Shown: piece after piece, positions 9,501 through 16,419 of the stretch
Layout of the letters: every line of letters begins with the position of its first letter
How positions within the stretch are numbered: position 1 is the stretch's first letter
Source: Comamonas sp. lk
GTDB lineage: Bacteria; Pseudomonadota; Gammaproteobacteria; Burkholderiales; Burkholderiaceae_C
Assembly: GCA_945860595.1 (NCBI GenBank)
Contig: CAMAQV010000022.1
Coordinates: forward strand, 1 to 49,072
DNA: 49,072 bases
Reading direction: 5' to 3'
Notes under the pieces: model-generated
The model's input: the letters and a program-made list of their open reading frames with translations, nothing else
Database searches by the model: none
What the model was told of the DNA's origin: nothing
Program-made: the position numbers and the translations under genes

Positions 9501-9739
9501 CCAGCCGGAGCGCCAACACCACCGGCGTGCACATGAGCGGCGGCGATGGCAACAGCCTGGGCGACGAGGTGTTGATAGATGCCTATGTGGCCGCCCGTTG
9601 CGATTATTTTCTGGGAAATATGGAATCGAATGTCTCGGTGGCCATTGCCAGCCTGAAGCCGTGGCCAGGAGGATTCAGTTTCTTGTTAGGGCAAAAAAAC
9701 GTGCGTGGGAAAAACGTTTTTATTCACCGGAATCAGTAA
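6599..9739 (+). CDS. TPR-GT41 (O-GlcNAc-transferase-like) protein fused to a NodZ/FUT8-like fucosyltransferase domain
   Basis: The 1046-residue protein has four parts. Residues ~15-200 are TPR repeats (ALRCYDKAIELNPKYIEALI and neighbours). Residues ~265-619 form a GT41 catalytic domain with SPDLREHPVGHLM, QVNYLGYPGTMALDCYDYII, FCAFSHDYKVHPKVFDIWMR and DTWPYNAHTTAADALLSGLP, as in bacterial OGT/SPINDLY relatives. Residues ~620-711 are a Pro/Ala-rich linker with one more TPR-like unit. Residues ~731-1046 carry VAVHVRGSDK at 903-912, the HxRxxDK signature of NodZ/FUT8/POFUT-type fucosyltransferases, then FLLTDTQQIFDDF and a late FLGNMESNVSVAI block. GT41 enzymes put GlcNAc or fucose on Ser/Thr; GT23-like enzymes use GDP-fucose. 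The fusion suggests one protein adding two sugars, or one catalytic and one recognition domain. Start is ATG 6599 after a 209-base gap, probably a new transcript start. Confidence 0.85.
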   Translation: MRSKSKIPAKAAAMDPLTTAMNLYQQGKLLESETLFKRILTVAPDNNVALYSLTLLLLNSKRYDEAIQFAVSGTESNPGFAPLWLIRAATHKELHQIDDALRCYDKAIELNPKYIEALINSGAILRDLHRHKESLERFRLVLDIDPNYESALGNYGILLTEFKLLPEAIAVFQRLLAINPDYPFGPGLLTYERMHICDWTDLEKDTALITDGIHAGKKTCKTLGYMALSDAADDHYLCAKIFAGAQFPNRYPPVWKGEKYTHERIRIAYISPDLREHPVGHLMAGVIENHDRSRYEIICVTIGVDDNSSLRARFIAASDHFIVGKDMPTPQIAKLLRDMEVDIAVDLAGYTTDSRTDVFLHRPAPVQVNYLGYPGTMALDCYDYIIADRTVLPPEQAIHYSEKPAYLDYCYLPIASGVDVATPLPRSEYGLPERGFVFCAFSHDYKVHPKVFDIWMRLLHAHPGSVFWLMSRNDVTRQNLRDQAQARGIDPQRLVFASRVPRIEDHLARYRVADLFLDTWPYNAHTTAADALLSGLPVVTYKGQSFPSRVAASLLESLDLPELAADSFETYFEKVNSLAREPARLQALRDRLTPERLKAHPFFGASFTRRLEALYDDIAVCDVQEPAGGRVTPPRREPVVPSAQKAATPTQLPVAAPAPTAQTPTADLQEALLCFQKGNYPQAEIFARDCLAGDPGNAHAQQLLGALRERFGMGEGFRLSESEPRSTGSPRFMLIKAWGYGFWSDVHHVATQLLVAELTQRQPIVLWGKNSLFRSGDTKDAFSHFFRPVAAASLDQVPITATIYPPKWNALNLFEEDVNKWAGPNARVAAQSLFARDETLVVSDFYSTLNSIMPWIDSSSSYFGKSEDTIYAELFQKYFKPLPRVQFLIDDFYRRNMEGRNWVAVHVRGSDKIAESPHLAETNAGYEPYLKRILELNPDIGIFLLTDTQQIFDDFRRRYGARVLSTSASRSANTTGVHMSGGDGNSLGDEVLIDAYVAARCDYFLGNMESNVSVAIASLKPWPGGFSFLLGQKNVRGKNVFIHRNQ

Positions 9740-9743
9740 ATCG

Positions 9744-10511
9744 ATGGCCACGCAGACTGCCTCCGATTGCTACCACGCCGCCATTGCCGACGCGCAGGCT
9801 GGGAAATTTGACGCTTCAATGCGCAATATCCGGCAGGCTATTGCACTGAACCCTGCGGATATGAACTACCGGGTTTACCAAGCCTATGTTCATTTCATGT
9901 TGGGCGAACTGGCCGAGTCCTTGCTTGCCTATGACGCGTGTCTGGCGGTTAACCCACTCATGGAGAATGTCTGGATCAGTCGCAACGAGGTGGCTAAAAG
10001 ATGCAGCCAAACCCGATCACTTGAACTCGGTTGCGGGATCCATTTGAAAAACAGCATGCATGCCCAGGAGTCATATGGCATTGATATCCGCGAGGATTTG
10101 GCAAAGAATATTTACAAAGCTGATTTGACCTTAGAGCGCATTCCTTTTCCAGATGATCACTTTGATTACGTGATCGCAGAACACTTCATTGAGCATATTC
10201 CGCGCCTGATCTATGCTGGTCGGCACCGGTACCCGTTCATCGAATTGATGAATGAGGTGTGGCGCGTACTCAAACCGCACGGGTTGTTTTACGCCATCAC
10301 GCCTGCATACCCCCATCCCGAGGTATTCCAAGATCCGACGCACGTCAACATCATCACCGACAAGACCTTCCCAGCTTATTTTTGCTATGCCTTGCCCTGG
10401 GCCCATCAATATGGGTTTACCGGCAGGTTCAATTTCACCAAACAGGACTGGGAGGGCCCTTGTCTTAGAACCTGGATGAACAAAATCTCCAAACCCTCGG
10501 TGCCGGCATGA
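9744..10511 (+). CDS. TPR-methyltransferase fusion
   Basis: The 255-residue protein has an N-terminal pair of TPR-like helices (DASMRNIRQAIALNPADMNY and LLAYDACLAVNPLM, to about residue 80). A SAM methyltransferase follows with motif I LELGCGIHLKNSM, acidic turn YGIDIRED, FPDDHFDYVIAEHFIEHIP and EVWRVLKPHG. The methyltransferase half is paralogous to the gene at 1440-1934. The TPR part resembles that of the upstream GT41 protein in type, suggesting both dock on the same target or on each other. The ATG at 9744 lies four bases after the GT41 stop; a GTG at 9705 would overlap it and adds unrelated residues. The stop overlaps the next start in an ATGA. Likely a glycan- or peptide-modifying methyltransferase, substrate unknown. 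Confidence 0.8.
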   Translation: MATQTASDCYHAAIADAQAGKFDASMRNIRQAIALNPADMNYRVYQAYVHFMLGELAESLLAYDACLAVNPLMENVWISRNEVAKRCSQTRSLELGCGIHLKNSMHAQESYGIDIREDLAKNIYKADLTLERIPFPDDHFDYVIAEHFIEHIPRLIYAGRHRYPFIELMNEVWRVLKPHGLFYAITPAYPHPEVFQDPTHVNIITDKTFPAYFCYALPWAHQYGFTGRFNFTKQDWEGPCLRTWMNKISKPSVPA

Positions 10512-11227
10512 AAGTAGGATTTATCCAGAGCGGGGCGATTGGCGACATCCTGATCGCATTGCCTGCAGCCAAATGGTACGCAGACCAGGGCTATGAGGTT
10601 TTTTGGCCCATTAACCAGAGTTTTGTGCCCTTCTTCCAGAAGGCTGCGCCTTATGTGCAGTTCTTAGCCGTACCGCCGGATGCGCCCAGCTATGACTATC
10701 TGCTGGGCCTGCCGCAACGCGCTCTGATGGAACACGGGGTCACAGATATTTTCATTCTCTATATCTATCTGGGCAGCAATGGCCAGAAATTTGAATTCGG
10801 CCAACCACCGCGCATGCCGGATTCCTTGAAGTTCGACGAATACAAGTATGCGATTGCCGGCGTGCCCTTCAGTGAAAAGTGGAACCTGCATCTGGAGCGC
10901 GATGCCGACGCAGAGGCGCGCGTGCTCGAGGCGATATCCGCCCATATTCCCTATACGATCGTGCATGAGTCGCCAGCGGGCAATCGGCGCAATGTCGAGT
11001 CCCAGCTCCCAGCGCCCGAGGCGACGCGGGTACTGCGGGTGCAGCACATCACCGACAGCCCGTTTGACTGGCTAGCCGCGTTTGAGCGCGCCCAGGTCAT
11101 CGCCTGCGAGGATTCGTTGTACGCCAATCTGGTGGAGCAGCGCAATATTGGAGCTAAAAAATACCTGTTCCTGCGTTCCGCCTGCCGTGAGACGCCGGTA
11201 TTTAAAAACGGCTGGCTGTTCCGCTGA
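10508..11227 (+). CDS. GT9-like (heptosyltransferase-fold) glycosyltransferase
   Basis: The 239-residue product begins MKVGFIQSGAIGDILIALPA, the classical N-terminal G-x-GD motif of family 9 GT-B glycosyltransferases such as heptosyltransferases. Near the C-terminus a VIACEDSLYANLVEQ segment sits where GT9 enzymes have the D-S-x-x-x-H/N nucleotide-sugar site. It is shorter than typical GT9 proteins (about 320-350 residues), so part of the N-terminal acceptor domain seems reduced. It is translationally coupled to the TPR-methyltransferase through ATGA at 10508-10511 and followed after 8 bases by a fucosyltransferase-like gene. Family assignment is moderate; donor sugar unknown. Confidence 0.65.
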   Translation: MKVGFIQSGAIGDILIALPAAKWYADQGYEVFWPINQSFVPFFQKAAPYVQFLAVPPDAPSYDYLLGLPQRALMEHGVTDIFILYIYLGSNGQKFEFGQPPRMPDSLKFDEYKYAIAGVPFSEKWNLHLERDADAEARVLEAISAHIPYTIVHESPAGNRRNVESQLPAPEATRVLRVQHITDSPFDWLAAFERAQVIACEDSLYANLVEQRNIGAKKYLFLRSACRETPVFKNGWLFR

Positions 11228-11235
11228 TCCAGACC

Positions 11236-12090
11236 ATGAAAACCCTTATCCAGTGCTACAAGGGCGCAGGCCAGTGGATCAACAGCCCGCCGGGCCTGGG
11301 CGACTTCATCCGTGGGACCAGCCACCTGCATGAGTTGCTGGCCAACAGCGGCGTGGAACTGCGGGTGGACATGAGCCAGTCCGGGTTCGACCAGCAGTTT
11401 GTGCCCGATGCAGCGCTGTCCTTCCGGGGCGATCCAGCCCGCATCGCGCAGGCCGAGGAGTATTTTGAGGACCATGCCGCGCTTGTAGTGCGCATCCAGG
11501 CATTTTTGCAATCCGACGAGACCGAACTCTATGTGTGTACCAATCTCGGGGCGTGGAACCGCACCACCTTGCCTGGCGGGACCATAGCGTACATGCGCAG
11601 GTTCCTGCAGTTTCAACCCCAGATACACACCGCGGTGGATCAGGCTATTCCCGTCGCGCAGTATGAAGTGGTGAGTATTCGCTGCGGCGACGCGTTTTAC
11701 GATGCCGGGCAGACGCCTTCCCACTTGCACTTTATGGGGCATGCGCAGCGATTGCTGGAGACCGAAATTCTTCCGCGCATCACGCATCCCCTGGTCGTGA
11801 CCAGCGACAGTTATGAGCTGAAATACGCATTGGCCCAGCGCTACGGCCTGTTGTATTTGCCGCACCGTTCGCAGCACGGGGCCTTCAACCAGACGACCCT
11901 GCCGGTTGCTATCGATTTATGCCTTCTGAGCCGGTCCCGGTTCAATCACCACATCAATTTGTGGGCGACGTGGTGGTCAGGCTTCTCGCACTACACCTCA
12001 CTGATTTTCGGGATTCCGAGCTTGAATTTGCGTGCCCCGGAATTCAAGGGCGAGGCCATAAATGCCAGCGGTGAACTAAGCCTTGCCTGA
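11236..12090 (+). CDS. Putative fucosyltransferase-like protein
   Basis: The 284-residue protein lacks a family I can name with certainty. It starts MKTLIQCYKGAGQWINSPPG and has PGLGDFIRGTSHL near residue 20, reminiscent of the G-x-G-(N/D) loop at the start of fucosyltransferase folds. Mid-protein VVSIRCGDAFYD near residue 145 resembles the H/S-x-R-x-x-D motif used for GDP-fucose binding, followed by PLVVTSDSYELKYALAQRYG, equivalent to the TSD-x-x-x strand. This pattern parallels the C-terminal domain of the GT41 fusion two genes upstream. A late WWSGFSHYTSLIFG segment sits where these enzymes bind the base. It is in the same tight run (8 bases after the previous gene). Fucosyltransferase activity is inference. 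Confidence 0.5.
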   Translation: MKTLIQCYKGAGQWINSPPGLGDFIRGTSHLHELLANSGVELRVDMSQSGFDQQFVPDAALSFRGDPARIAQAEEYFEDHAALVVRIQAFLQSDETELYVCTNLGAWNRTTLPGGTIAYMRRFLQFQPQIHTAVDQAIPVAQYEVVSIRCGDAFYDAGQTPSHLHFMGHAQRLLETEILPRITHPLVVTSDSYELKYALAQRYGLLYLPHRSQHGAFNQTTLPVAIDLCLLSRSRFNHHINLWATWWSGFSHYTSLIFGIPSLNLRAPEFKGEAINASGELSLA

Positions 12091-12132
12091 GTGCGTCCCC
12101 CACTTTTTGGAACGAAACCTGAGACAAAGACT

Positions 12133-12984
12133 ATGAAAAGCGTGGCCATCGTGATCGTAGATACCCATGAACATCGCGCCATGGCCCGGTTGGCGGTTGA
12201 ACGCACCTTGCGTTGCAAGATTGGTATCAAGTCGGTGTATTCGATCGGCCACCAGCCGATCATCCAAGGCGAAAAGTTTTATCCCATCAAACCCATCAGT
12301 TCGCTCAAAGAGTACAGCGATATCATTATCAATATGCTCCCCTACCTCGTAGAGGAGGATCACTTTTTCGTCATCCAGTGGGACGGATTTGTGACGCGCC
12401 CCGAGCTGTGGAGTGATGATTTTTTTGACTATGACTACATCGGCGCACCGTGGAATGTGGCGAACTTGCCGGCCGACTCGGACCCTGAGATGTATTCGGT
12501 GGGCAACGGGGGTTTCAGCTTTCGCTCGCAAAAACTGCTGCAGGCGGCCAAGAAAATCCCGGTTCTGCTCAACGCCCATCCTGATCAGTCGCACGCCGAA
12601 GACGTGGTGCTGTGCCGCCATTACCGCCACGAGCTCATGGAACTCGGTGTTCGCTTTGCGCCGCGCGATGTTGGATACCGGTTTTCCACCGAAGAGGGCA
12701 CTGTGGGCAACCATCTTGGTTTCCACGGGGTTCCCAATTTGCCGGCCTATCTTCCGGACAATGTCCTGATTGACCATGCATTTGAGATCATTTCACGTAT
12801 CCACCATGAGGTGTCCTTGATTTATCTCTTTGTGAGTTTTCTACGAACCAAGCGGGTCTACGCCTACCAGGAGTTCTTTAACCTGCTGCTGGCGGACCCG
12901 GCCCGCCTGGCCAATTTGCGCGTCATTTTGGCGCGCGCAGATGTGCAGATACCTCTGTTCCACACTGAAATCCCTTTGGTCTGA
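12133..12984 (+). CDS. DUF5672 family protein
   Basis: The 283-residue protein starts at ATG 12133 (MKSVAIVIVDTHEH). It carries the blocks of DUF5672: FFVIQWDGFVTRPELW near residue 80, YDYIGAPWN about 25 residues later, VGNGGFSFRSQKLL, and an AEDVVLCRHYR segment. DUF5672 proteins are found in surface-glycan and protein-glycosylation loci. The D-Y-I-G-A-P-W plus G-N-G-G-(F/L)-S-x-R pattern resembles the metal and acceptor loops of GT-A glycosyltransferases, so a glycosyltransferase function is likely but unproven. An in-frame GTG at 12091 would add 14 unrelated residues. The next gene starts 32 bases downstream. Confidence 0.75.
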   Translation: MKSVAIVIVDTHEHRAMARLAVERTLRCKIGIKSVYSIGHQPIIQGEKFYPIKPISSLKEYSDIIINMLPYLVEEDHFFVIQWDGFVTRPELWSDDFFDYDYIGAPWNVANLPADSDPEMYSVGNGGFSFRSQKLLQAAKKIPVLLNAHPDQSHAEDVVLCRHYRHELMELGVRFAPRDVGYRFSTEEGTVGNHLGFHGVPNLPAYLPDNVLIDHAFEIISRIHHEVSLIYLFVSFLRTKRVYAYQEFFNLLLADPARLANLRVILARADVQIPLFHTEIPLV

Positions 12985-13015
12985 TCAGCGCCTTTGTGAT
13001 CGCAGAGCACCCACC

Positions 13016-14710
13016 ATGACCGTCATACAAAATCCCCAGGAGCAAAGCAATACCGCCTCAGCCGATATTGCCCATTTCGTCCGCTTGCAGGCCTTGCTGC
13101 CTTTGCTTGGCGTCAAAGTGACAGACCATTGTCTGCACTACGCACCGCGATCCACGCTGCTGGTGCGCCTGATGCGCGATGCGGGCTTTAGCTACTACCA
13201 ATGGGTGCCCGGGCAATCGGCGTCGCCCTCTGTGTGGGCGCAACCGCGTACCGGGTTGAAGGTCTTGACCTGGTTTGACGAGGCGCTATTCGCCCCCGAC
13301 ACATCCGATATGCCGGAGATGGCGCTGGCCTTGGATGGTGCGTTCGCAGTGGCTCCGGATCTGGTGCTGGGCGTGCTGCCCGCGAAGGAGCCCGCACCGT
13401 CGCCCCAAACAGTCAACCGCATCATGCAGTGGGCCGCGCGCGGGCAGTGCCAGGCCTATCTGGTGGGTCGGCTTTTCTTGTTGAGCCGTCGCTCGCTTCC
13501 TGCGTCGGTACTGGGTGGTATTGAAGCCTTGATTGCTGATGACCGCCGCATGCTGGCGGACGGATTCATGGCATGGCTCAAGACCGGTGCAGACGCTGCG
13601 GCGGCTGATCTGGCGCGCACCCAGCAGCGCAAAGCTTTGCGCGCCGCCGGATTTCGCCTGGCCATAGACGGCACGTTTTTCCGCTTCCAAAGCGGTTTGG
13701 CCCGCCTGTGGAAGAGTCTGCTGCGTGAGTGGTCGGCGAACGGGTTTTCGGAGTTCATTGTCGTGATCGACCGAGAGAACACCGCGCCCAAGTTCCCCGA
13801 TATCGCCTACGTGCAGGCGCCTTTGCACAACGCCGCCGATCGGCCGCGCGACAAAGCCATTTTGCAGGCCATCTGCGACCAGTTGAAGGTCACGCTGTTC
13901 ATCTCAACCTACTACTCGACGCCGCAGACCACACCGGCATTCATGCTGGTGCCGGACATGATTCCCGAGGTTTTGGGCTTTGATTTGCAAGAACCCCAAT
14001 GGCGTGAAAAAGATGAAGCCATCCATTACTGTCGCAAGTACTTCAGCATCTCACTGTCGTCCGGGCGGGATCTGCGCCGCTTTTACCCCCAGATCAGCGA
14101 AGACCGGGTGGTGAATGCCTATTGCGGCAGCGACTTCAGGACCCAGAGTGCCGAGGCGGTGGATCTGTTTCGCCAGCGCTATCGCATCAGCCGTCCGTAT
14201 TTCATGCTCTCCGGCTCCAAGACCAACTCAAAGAACGGAGAGTTGTTTTTTGAAGCCTTCGCACGGCTGGGCGACCGCCGTGGTGACTTCGCCGTTGTCT
14301 GCACCAATTCCATGCCCACCCTGGAGCCCGAGTTCATGCAGCACATGGGCGAGGCCAGCTTCCACGGCCTGGTGCTCAATGATGAGGATTTGCAATGTGC
14401 CTACAGCGGCGCGCTGGCGCTGGCCTATCCCTCGCGCTACGAAGGTTTCGGTCTGCCGGTGCTCGAAGCCATGGCGTGCTCCTGCCCCGCCATCACCTGC
14501 CACAACAGTTCATTACCCGAGGTCGGTGGCGATGCGGCGCTGTACGTTGATCCAGACAATGTGGACCAGATGTTTGCCGCCTTACTCACTGTGCAGGACA
14601 GCGCCCGCCGTCCCGAAATCGTTACCAGAGGCTTGGCCCAGGCAGAACGATTCAGCTGGCGCGACATGGCCAACACCATGGAAGCTGAATTTGCCGCTTT
14701 TAGAGCCTGA
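13016..14710 (+). CDS. Glycosyltransferase family 4-like protein with long N-terminal extension
   Basis: The product has 564 residues. The C-terminal half is a GT4 (group 1) nucleotide-sugar-binding domain: PYFMLSGSKTNSKNGELFFE, ALAYPSRYEGFGLPVLEAMA at about 465-484 with the E-x7-E pair, then NSSLPEVGGDAALYVDPDN. The N-terminal ~220 residues, rich in Ala and Leu, are not a typical GT4 acceptor domain and are unassigned. A FRFQSGLARLWKSLL segment near residue 225 begins the GT-B fold proper. GT4 enzymes transfer sugars with retention of configuration. The start is the ATG at 13016; an upstream in-frame ATG at 12941 would overlap the DUF5672 gene by 44 bases. It ends the rightward glycan run; DedA follows after 30 bases. 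Confidence 0.8.
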   Translation: MTVIQNPQEQSNTASADIAHFVRLQALLPLLGVKVTDHCLHYAPRSTLLVRLMRDAGFSYYQWVPGQSASPSVWAQPRTGLKVLTWFDEALFAPDTSDMPEMALALDGAFAVAPDLVLGVLPAKEPAPSPQTVNRIMQWAARGQCQAYLVGRLFLLSRRSLPASVLGGIEALIADDRRMLADGFMAWLKTGADAAAADLARTQQRKALRAAGFRLAIDGTFFRFQSGLARLWKSLLREWSANGFSEFIVVIDRENTAPKFPDIAYVQAPLHNAADRPRDKAILQAICDQLKVTLFISTYYSTPQTTPAFMLVPDMIPEVLGFDLQEPQWREKDEAIHYCRKYFSISLSSGRDLRRFYPQISEDRVVNAYCGSDFRTQSAEAVDLFRQRYRISRPYFMLSGSKTNSKNGELFFEAFARLGDRRGDFAVVCTNSMPTLEPEFMQHMGEASFHGLVLNDEDLQCAYSGALALAYPSRYEGFGLPVLEAMACSCPAITCHNSSLPEVGGDAALYVDPDNVDQMFAALLTVQDSARRPEIVTRGLAQAERFSWRDMANTMEAEFAAFRA

Positions 14711-14740
14711 GGACGCGGGCCGCAGCCCATAATCCAGTCC

Positions 14741-15391
14741 ATGGAAATCATTGCTGCGCTACTCGACTTTGTCCTCCACGTTGACCAGCATTTAGCGCTC
14801 TTCGTTCAAAACTACGGCGCCTGGGTTTACGCCCTTTTATTTGCCATTGTTTTTGTGGAAACCGGCGTGGTCGTCATGCCGTTTTTGCCGGGGGACTCAC
14901 TGCTGTTTGTGGCGGGCGCCATGTGCGGCATCGGGCTGATGGATTACACGATTCTGGTTCCCTTGCTGTTTGCGGCGGCAGTTCTGGGCAACCAGTCCAA
15001 CTACGCCATCGGCCGCGCCATCGGGCCGCGCGTGTTCCAGTGGGAAGACTCGCGCTGGTTCAACCGACGCGCGTTTGACCAGGCGCACGCCTTCTATGAG
15101 AAGTACGGCGGTGTGACCATCGTCGCTGCGCGCTTTATGCCATTTCTGCGCACATTCGCGCCTTTTGTTGCCGGGGTGGCGCAGATGACGCGGCGCAAAT
15201 TTACATTTTTTGATGTGACTGGCGGTGCGCTGTGGGTGGGCGGCATCGTGACTGTTGGCTACTTTTTCGGCAACATACCCTGGGTCAAAACCCATTTGGA
15301 CAAAATTATCTGGGCCATGATTTTTGTGCCCGGGATCCTGGTGATCTGGGGTTCCTGGCGGGCGCGGGCCAAGGCAGACCGGCAAGCCTGA
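14741..15391 (+). CDS. DedA/SNARE-associated family membrane protein
   Basis: The 216-residue integral membrane protein carries the DedA family blocks. These are VVVMPFLPGDSLLFVAGA in the first re-entrant region, GNQSNYAIGRAIG, and FMPFLRTFAPFVAGVAQM with the conserved R and G residues, followed by GALWVGGIVTVGYFFG. Several hydrophobic segments are visible (about 25-45, 50-75, 135-155, 165-185 and 190-205). DedA proteins are inner-membrane transporters linked to lipid-carrier (undecaprenyl phosphate, phosphatidylethanolamine) flipping and envelope integrity. Lipid-carrier recycling would suit a neighbour of glycan genes, but DedA genes are widespread. ATG at 14741. A short inverted repeat (15386-15401) covers the stop codon. 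Confidence 0.9.
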   Translation: MEIIAALLDFVLHVDQHLALFVQNYGAWVYALLFAIVFVETGVVVMPFLPGDSLLFVAGAMCGIGLMDYTILVPLLFAAAVLGNQSNYAIGRAIGPRVFQWEDSRWFNRRAFDQAHAFYEKYGGVTIVAARFMPFLRTFAPFVAGVAQMTRRKFTFFDVTGGALWVGGIVTVGYFFGNIPWVKTHLDKIIWAMIFVPGILVIWGSWRARAKADRQA

Positions 15392-15810
15392 GGTCTCAGG
15401 CACGTTGGCGCATCGTACGCACCAGCATAGAACCCACCAGCAGAAAATAAAACCAAGCCAGCGCCAGCGCCGTTGCGCGGGGCAGGAGCATATCGGCGTG
15501 CCGCAGAGATTCGGCGAAGACCAGGCAGGGCAGGGGGATGGTCAGACTCCAAGCCCACAAATGCCGGCTGGGGCCCAAATTGAGACCATGACCCCCACGG
15601 GGCCGAAATGGTGGTTTTCTTGATGTTCGCGCATATTCGTCTCGGTGTCCCAACGGTTCAGCATGTGGGTGCGGGCCCCATTGTGTGATGGACGATAGAC
15701 ACTAAAAAGTTGAATTAACAATTGACATCTATGGGGTGTGAAAGGTGGGATGATGCTCCCGCTACGACGTTCGTGGCCGGTTTACCCATATTGATCACAA
15801 GGAGTTAGAA
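15392..15810. other. 419-base intergenic region with a possible membrane-protein remnant
   Basis: No confident gene is seen. On the minus strand a frame from about 15653 down to 15396 ends in a convincing hydrophobic segment (LALAWFYFLLVGSMLV) followed by basic residues, but its N-terminal half looks random. A separate 30-codon minus-strand frame starts at the ATG at 15632-15634. Together they could be a decayed small membrane-protein gene. On the plus strand a TTGACA near 15722-15727 lies ahead of the carbonic-anhydrase-like gene, but I find only a poor -10 match at the expected distance. The ribosome-binding site AAGGAG at 15799-15804 belongs to the next gene. Confidence 0.35.
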
Positions 15811-16383
15811 ATGGGATTTCTCAGTACCCGTCAAGGGAAATTTTCCCCCGTCTGCTGCGGCGACATGATTGGTGGATCCACGGCGCGCCGCGAGTTTTTG
15901 AAGCTCGCAGGGGGCGCAGCGCTGTTCACCAGCATGGGCATGCTGGCCTCTGGCGTCCAAGCCGCATCCGGCAATTACGAGGCCATGGTGCTGTCGTGTA
16001 TCGACCCGCGTTTTCAGGCTTTGGTGAGTCGCCAGCAGGCCAGCGATGGCTTGGCAGGCAAATACAGCGCGTTCACGATTGCCGGTGCGTCGATTGCTGT
16101 CGTGGCCCCCGCTTTCAAGGAATGGCAAAAGACATTCTGGGAAAACCTGGGTGCCTCGGTCCAGTTGCACCATATCAAAAAAGTGATCGTGGTAAACCAC
16201 CGTGATTGCGGTGCTGCCAAGATTGCGTATGGCGCGGAGAAGGTATCGGATCCTGCGGTCGAGACCGAAACCCACAAGGCAGCCCTATTCGAGTTCCGCG
16301 CGCAGCTCAAGGAAAAGCAGCCGGAATTGGGTGTCGAACTGGGGCTGATGTCGCTGGACGGCAAACTCGAACTGTTCAGTTAA
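15811..16383 (+). CDS. TAT-exported beta-carbonic-anhydrase-like protein
   Basis: The 190-residue protein has a twin-arginine signal (ARREFLKLAGG, Arg at 26-27) with a hydrophobic stretch to about residue 51. The mature part has the beta-carbonic-anhydrase zinc set: C63, D65 and R67 in LSCIDPRF, and H130 and C133 in VVNHRDCG. This gives the three zinc ligands and the Asp/Arg dyad. Such enzymes interconvert CO2 and bicarbonate. TAT export predicts a folded, metal-loaded enzyme in the periplasm, where most beta-class enzymes are not found. The product is a little shorter than usual beta enzymes (about 200-220 without a signal), so activity should not be assumed. A strong AAGGAG site supports the ATG at 15811. 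Probably monocistronic, with convergent genes on its right. Confidence 0.75.
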   Translation: MGFLSTRQGKFSPVCCGDMIGGSTARREFLKLAGGAALFTSMGMLASGVQAASGNYEAMVLSCIDPRFQALVSRQQASDGLAGKYSAFTIAGASIAVVAPAFKEWQKTFWENLGASVQLHHIKKVIVVNHRDCGAAKIAYGAEKVSDPAVETETHKAALFEFRAQLKEKQPELGVELGLMSLDGKLELFS

Positions 16384-16390
16384 ACGGTAA

Positions 16391-16418
16391 CCGCGGGCCG
16401 CCTGGTGGCGGCGCGCGG
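16391..16418. terminator. GC-rich hairpin between convergent genes
   Basis: CCGCG(16391-16395) and CCGCC(16398-16402) can pair with GGCGG(16407-16411) and CGCGG(16414-16418) around a TGGT loop. There is no T-run, so it is not a classical intrinsic terminator. Its position between convergent stop codons fits transcript-end stabilisation. Confidence 0.4.
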
Positions 16419-16419
16419 A

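Noticed and set aside
8753..9532. 259-codon minus-strand frame inside the GT41 fusion gene
   Set aside because: It overlaps the C-terminal fucosyltransferase-like domain, whose motifs are clear on the plus strand.
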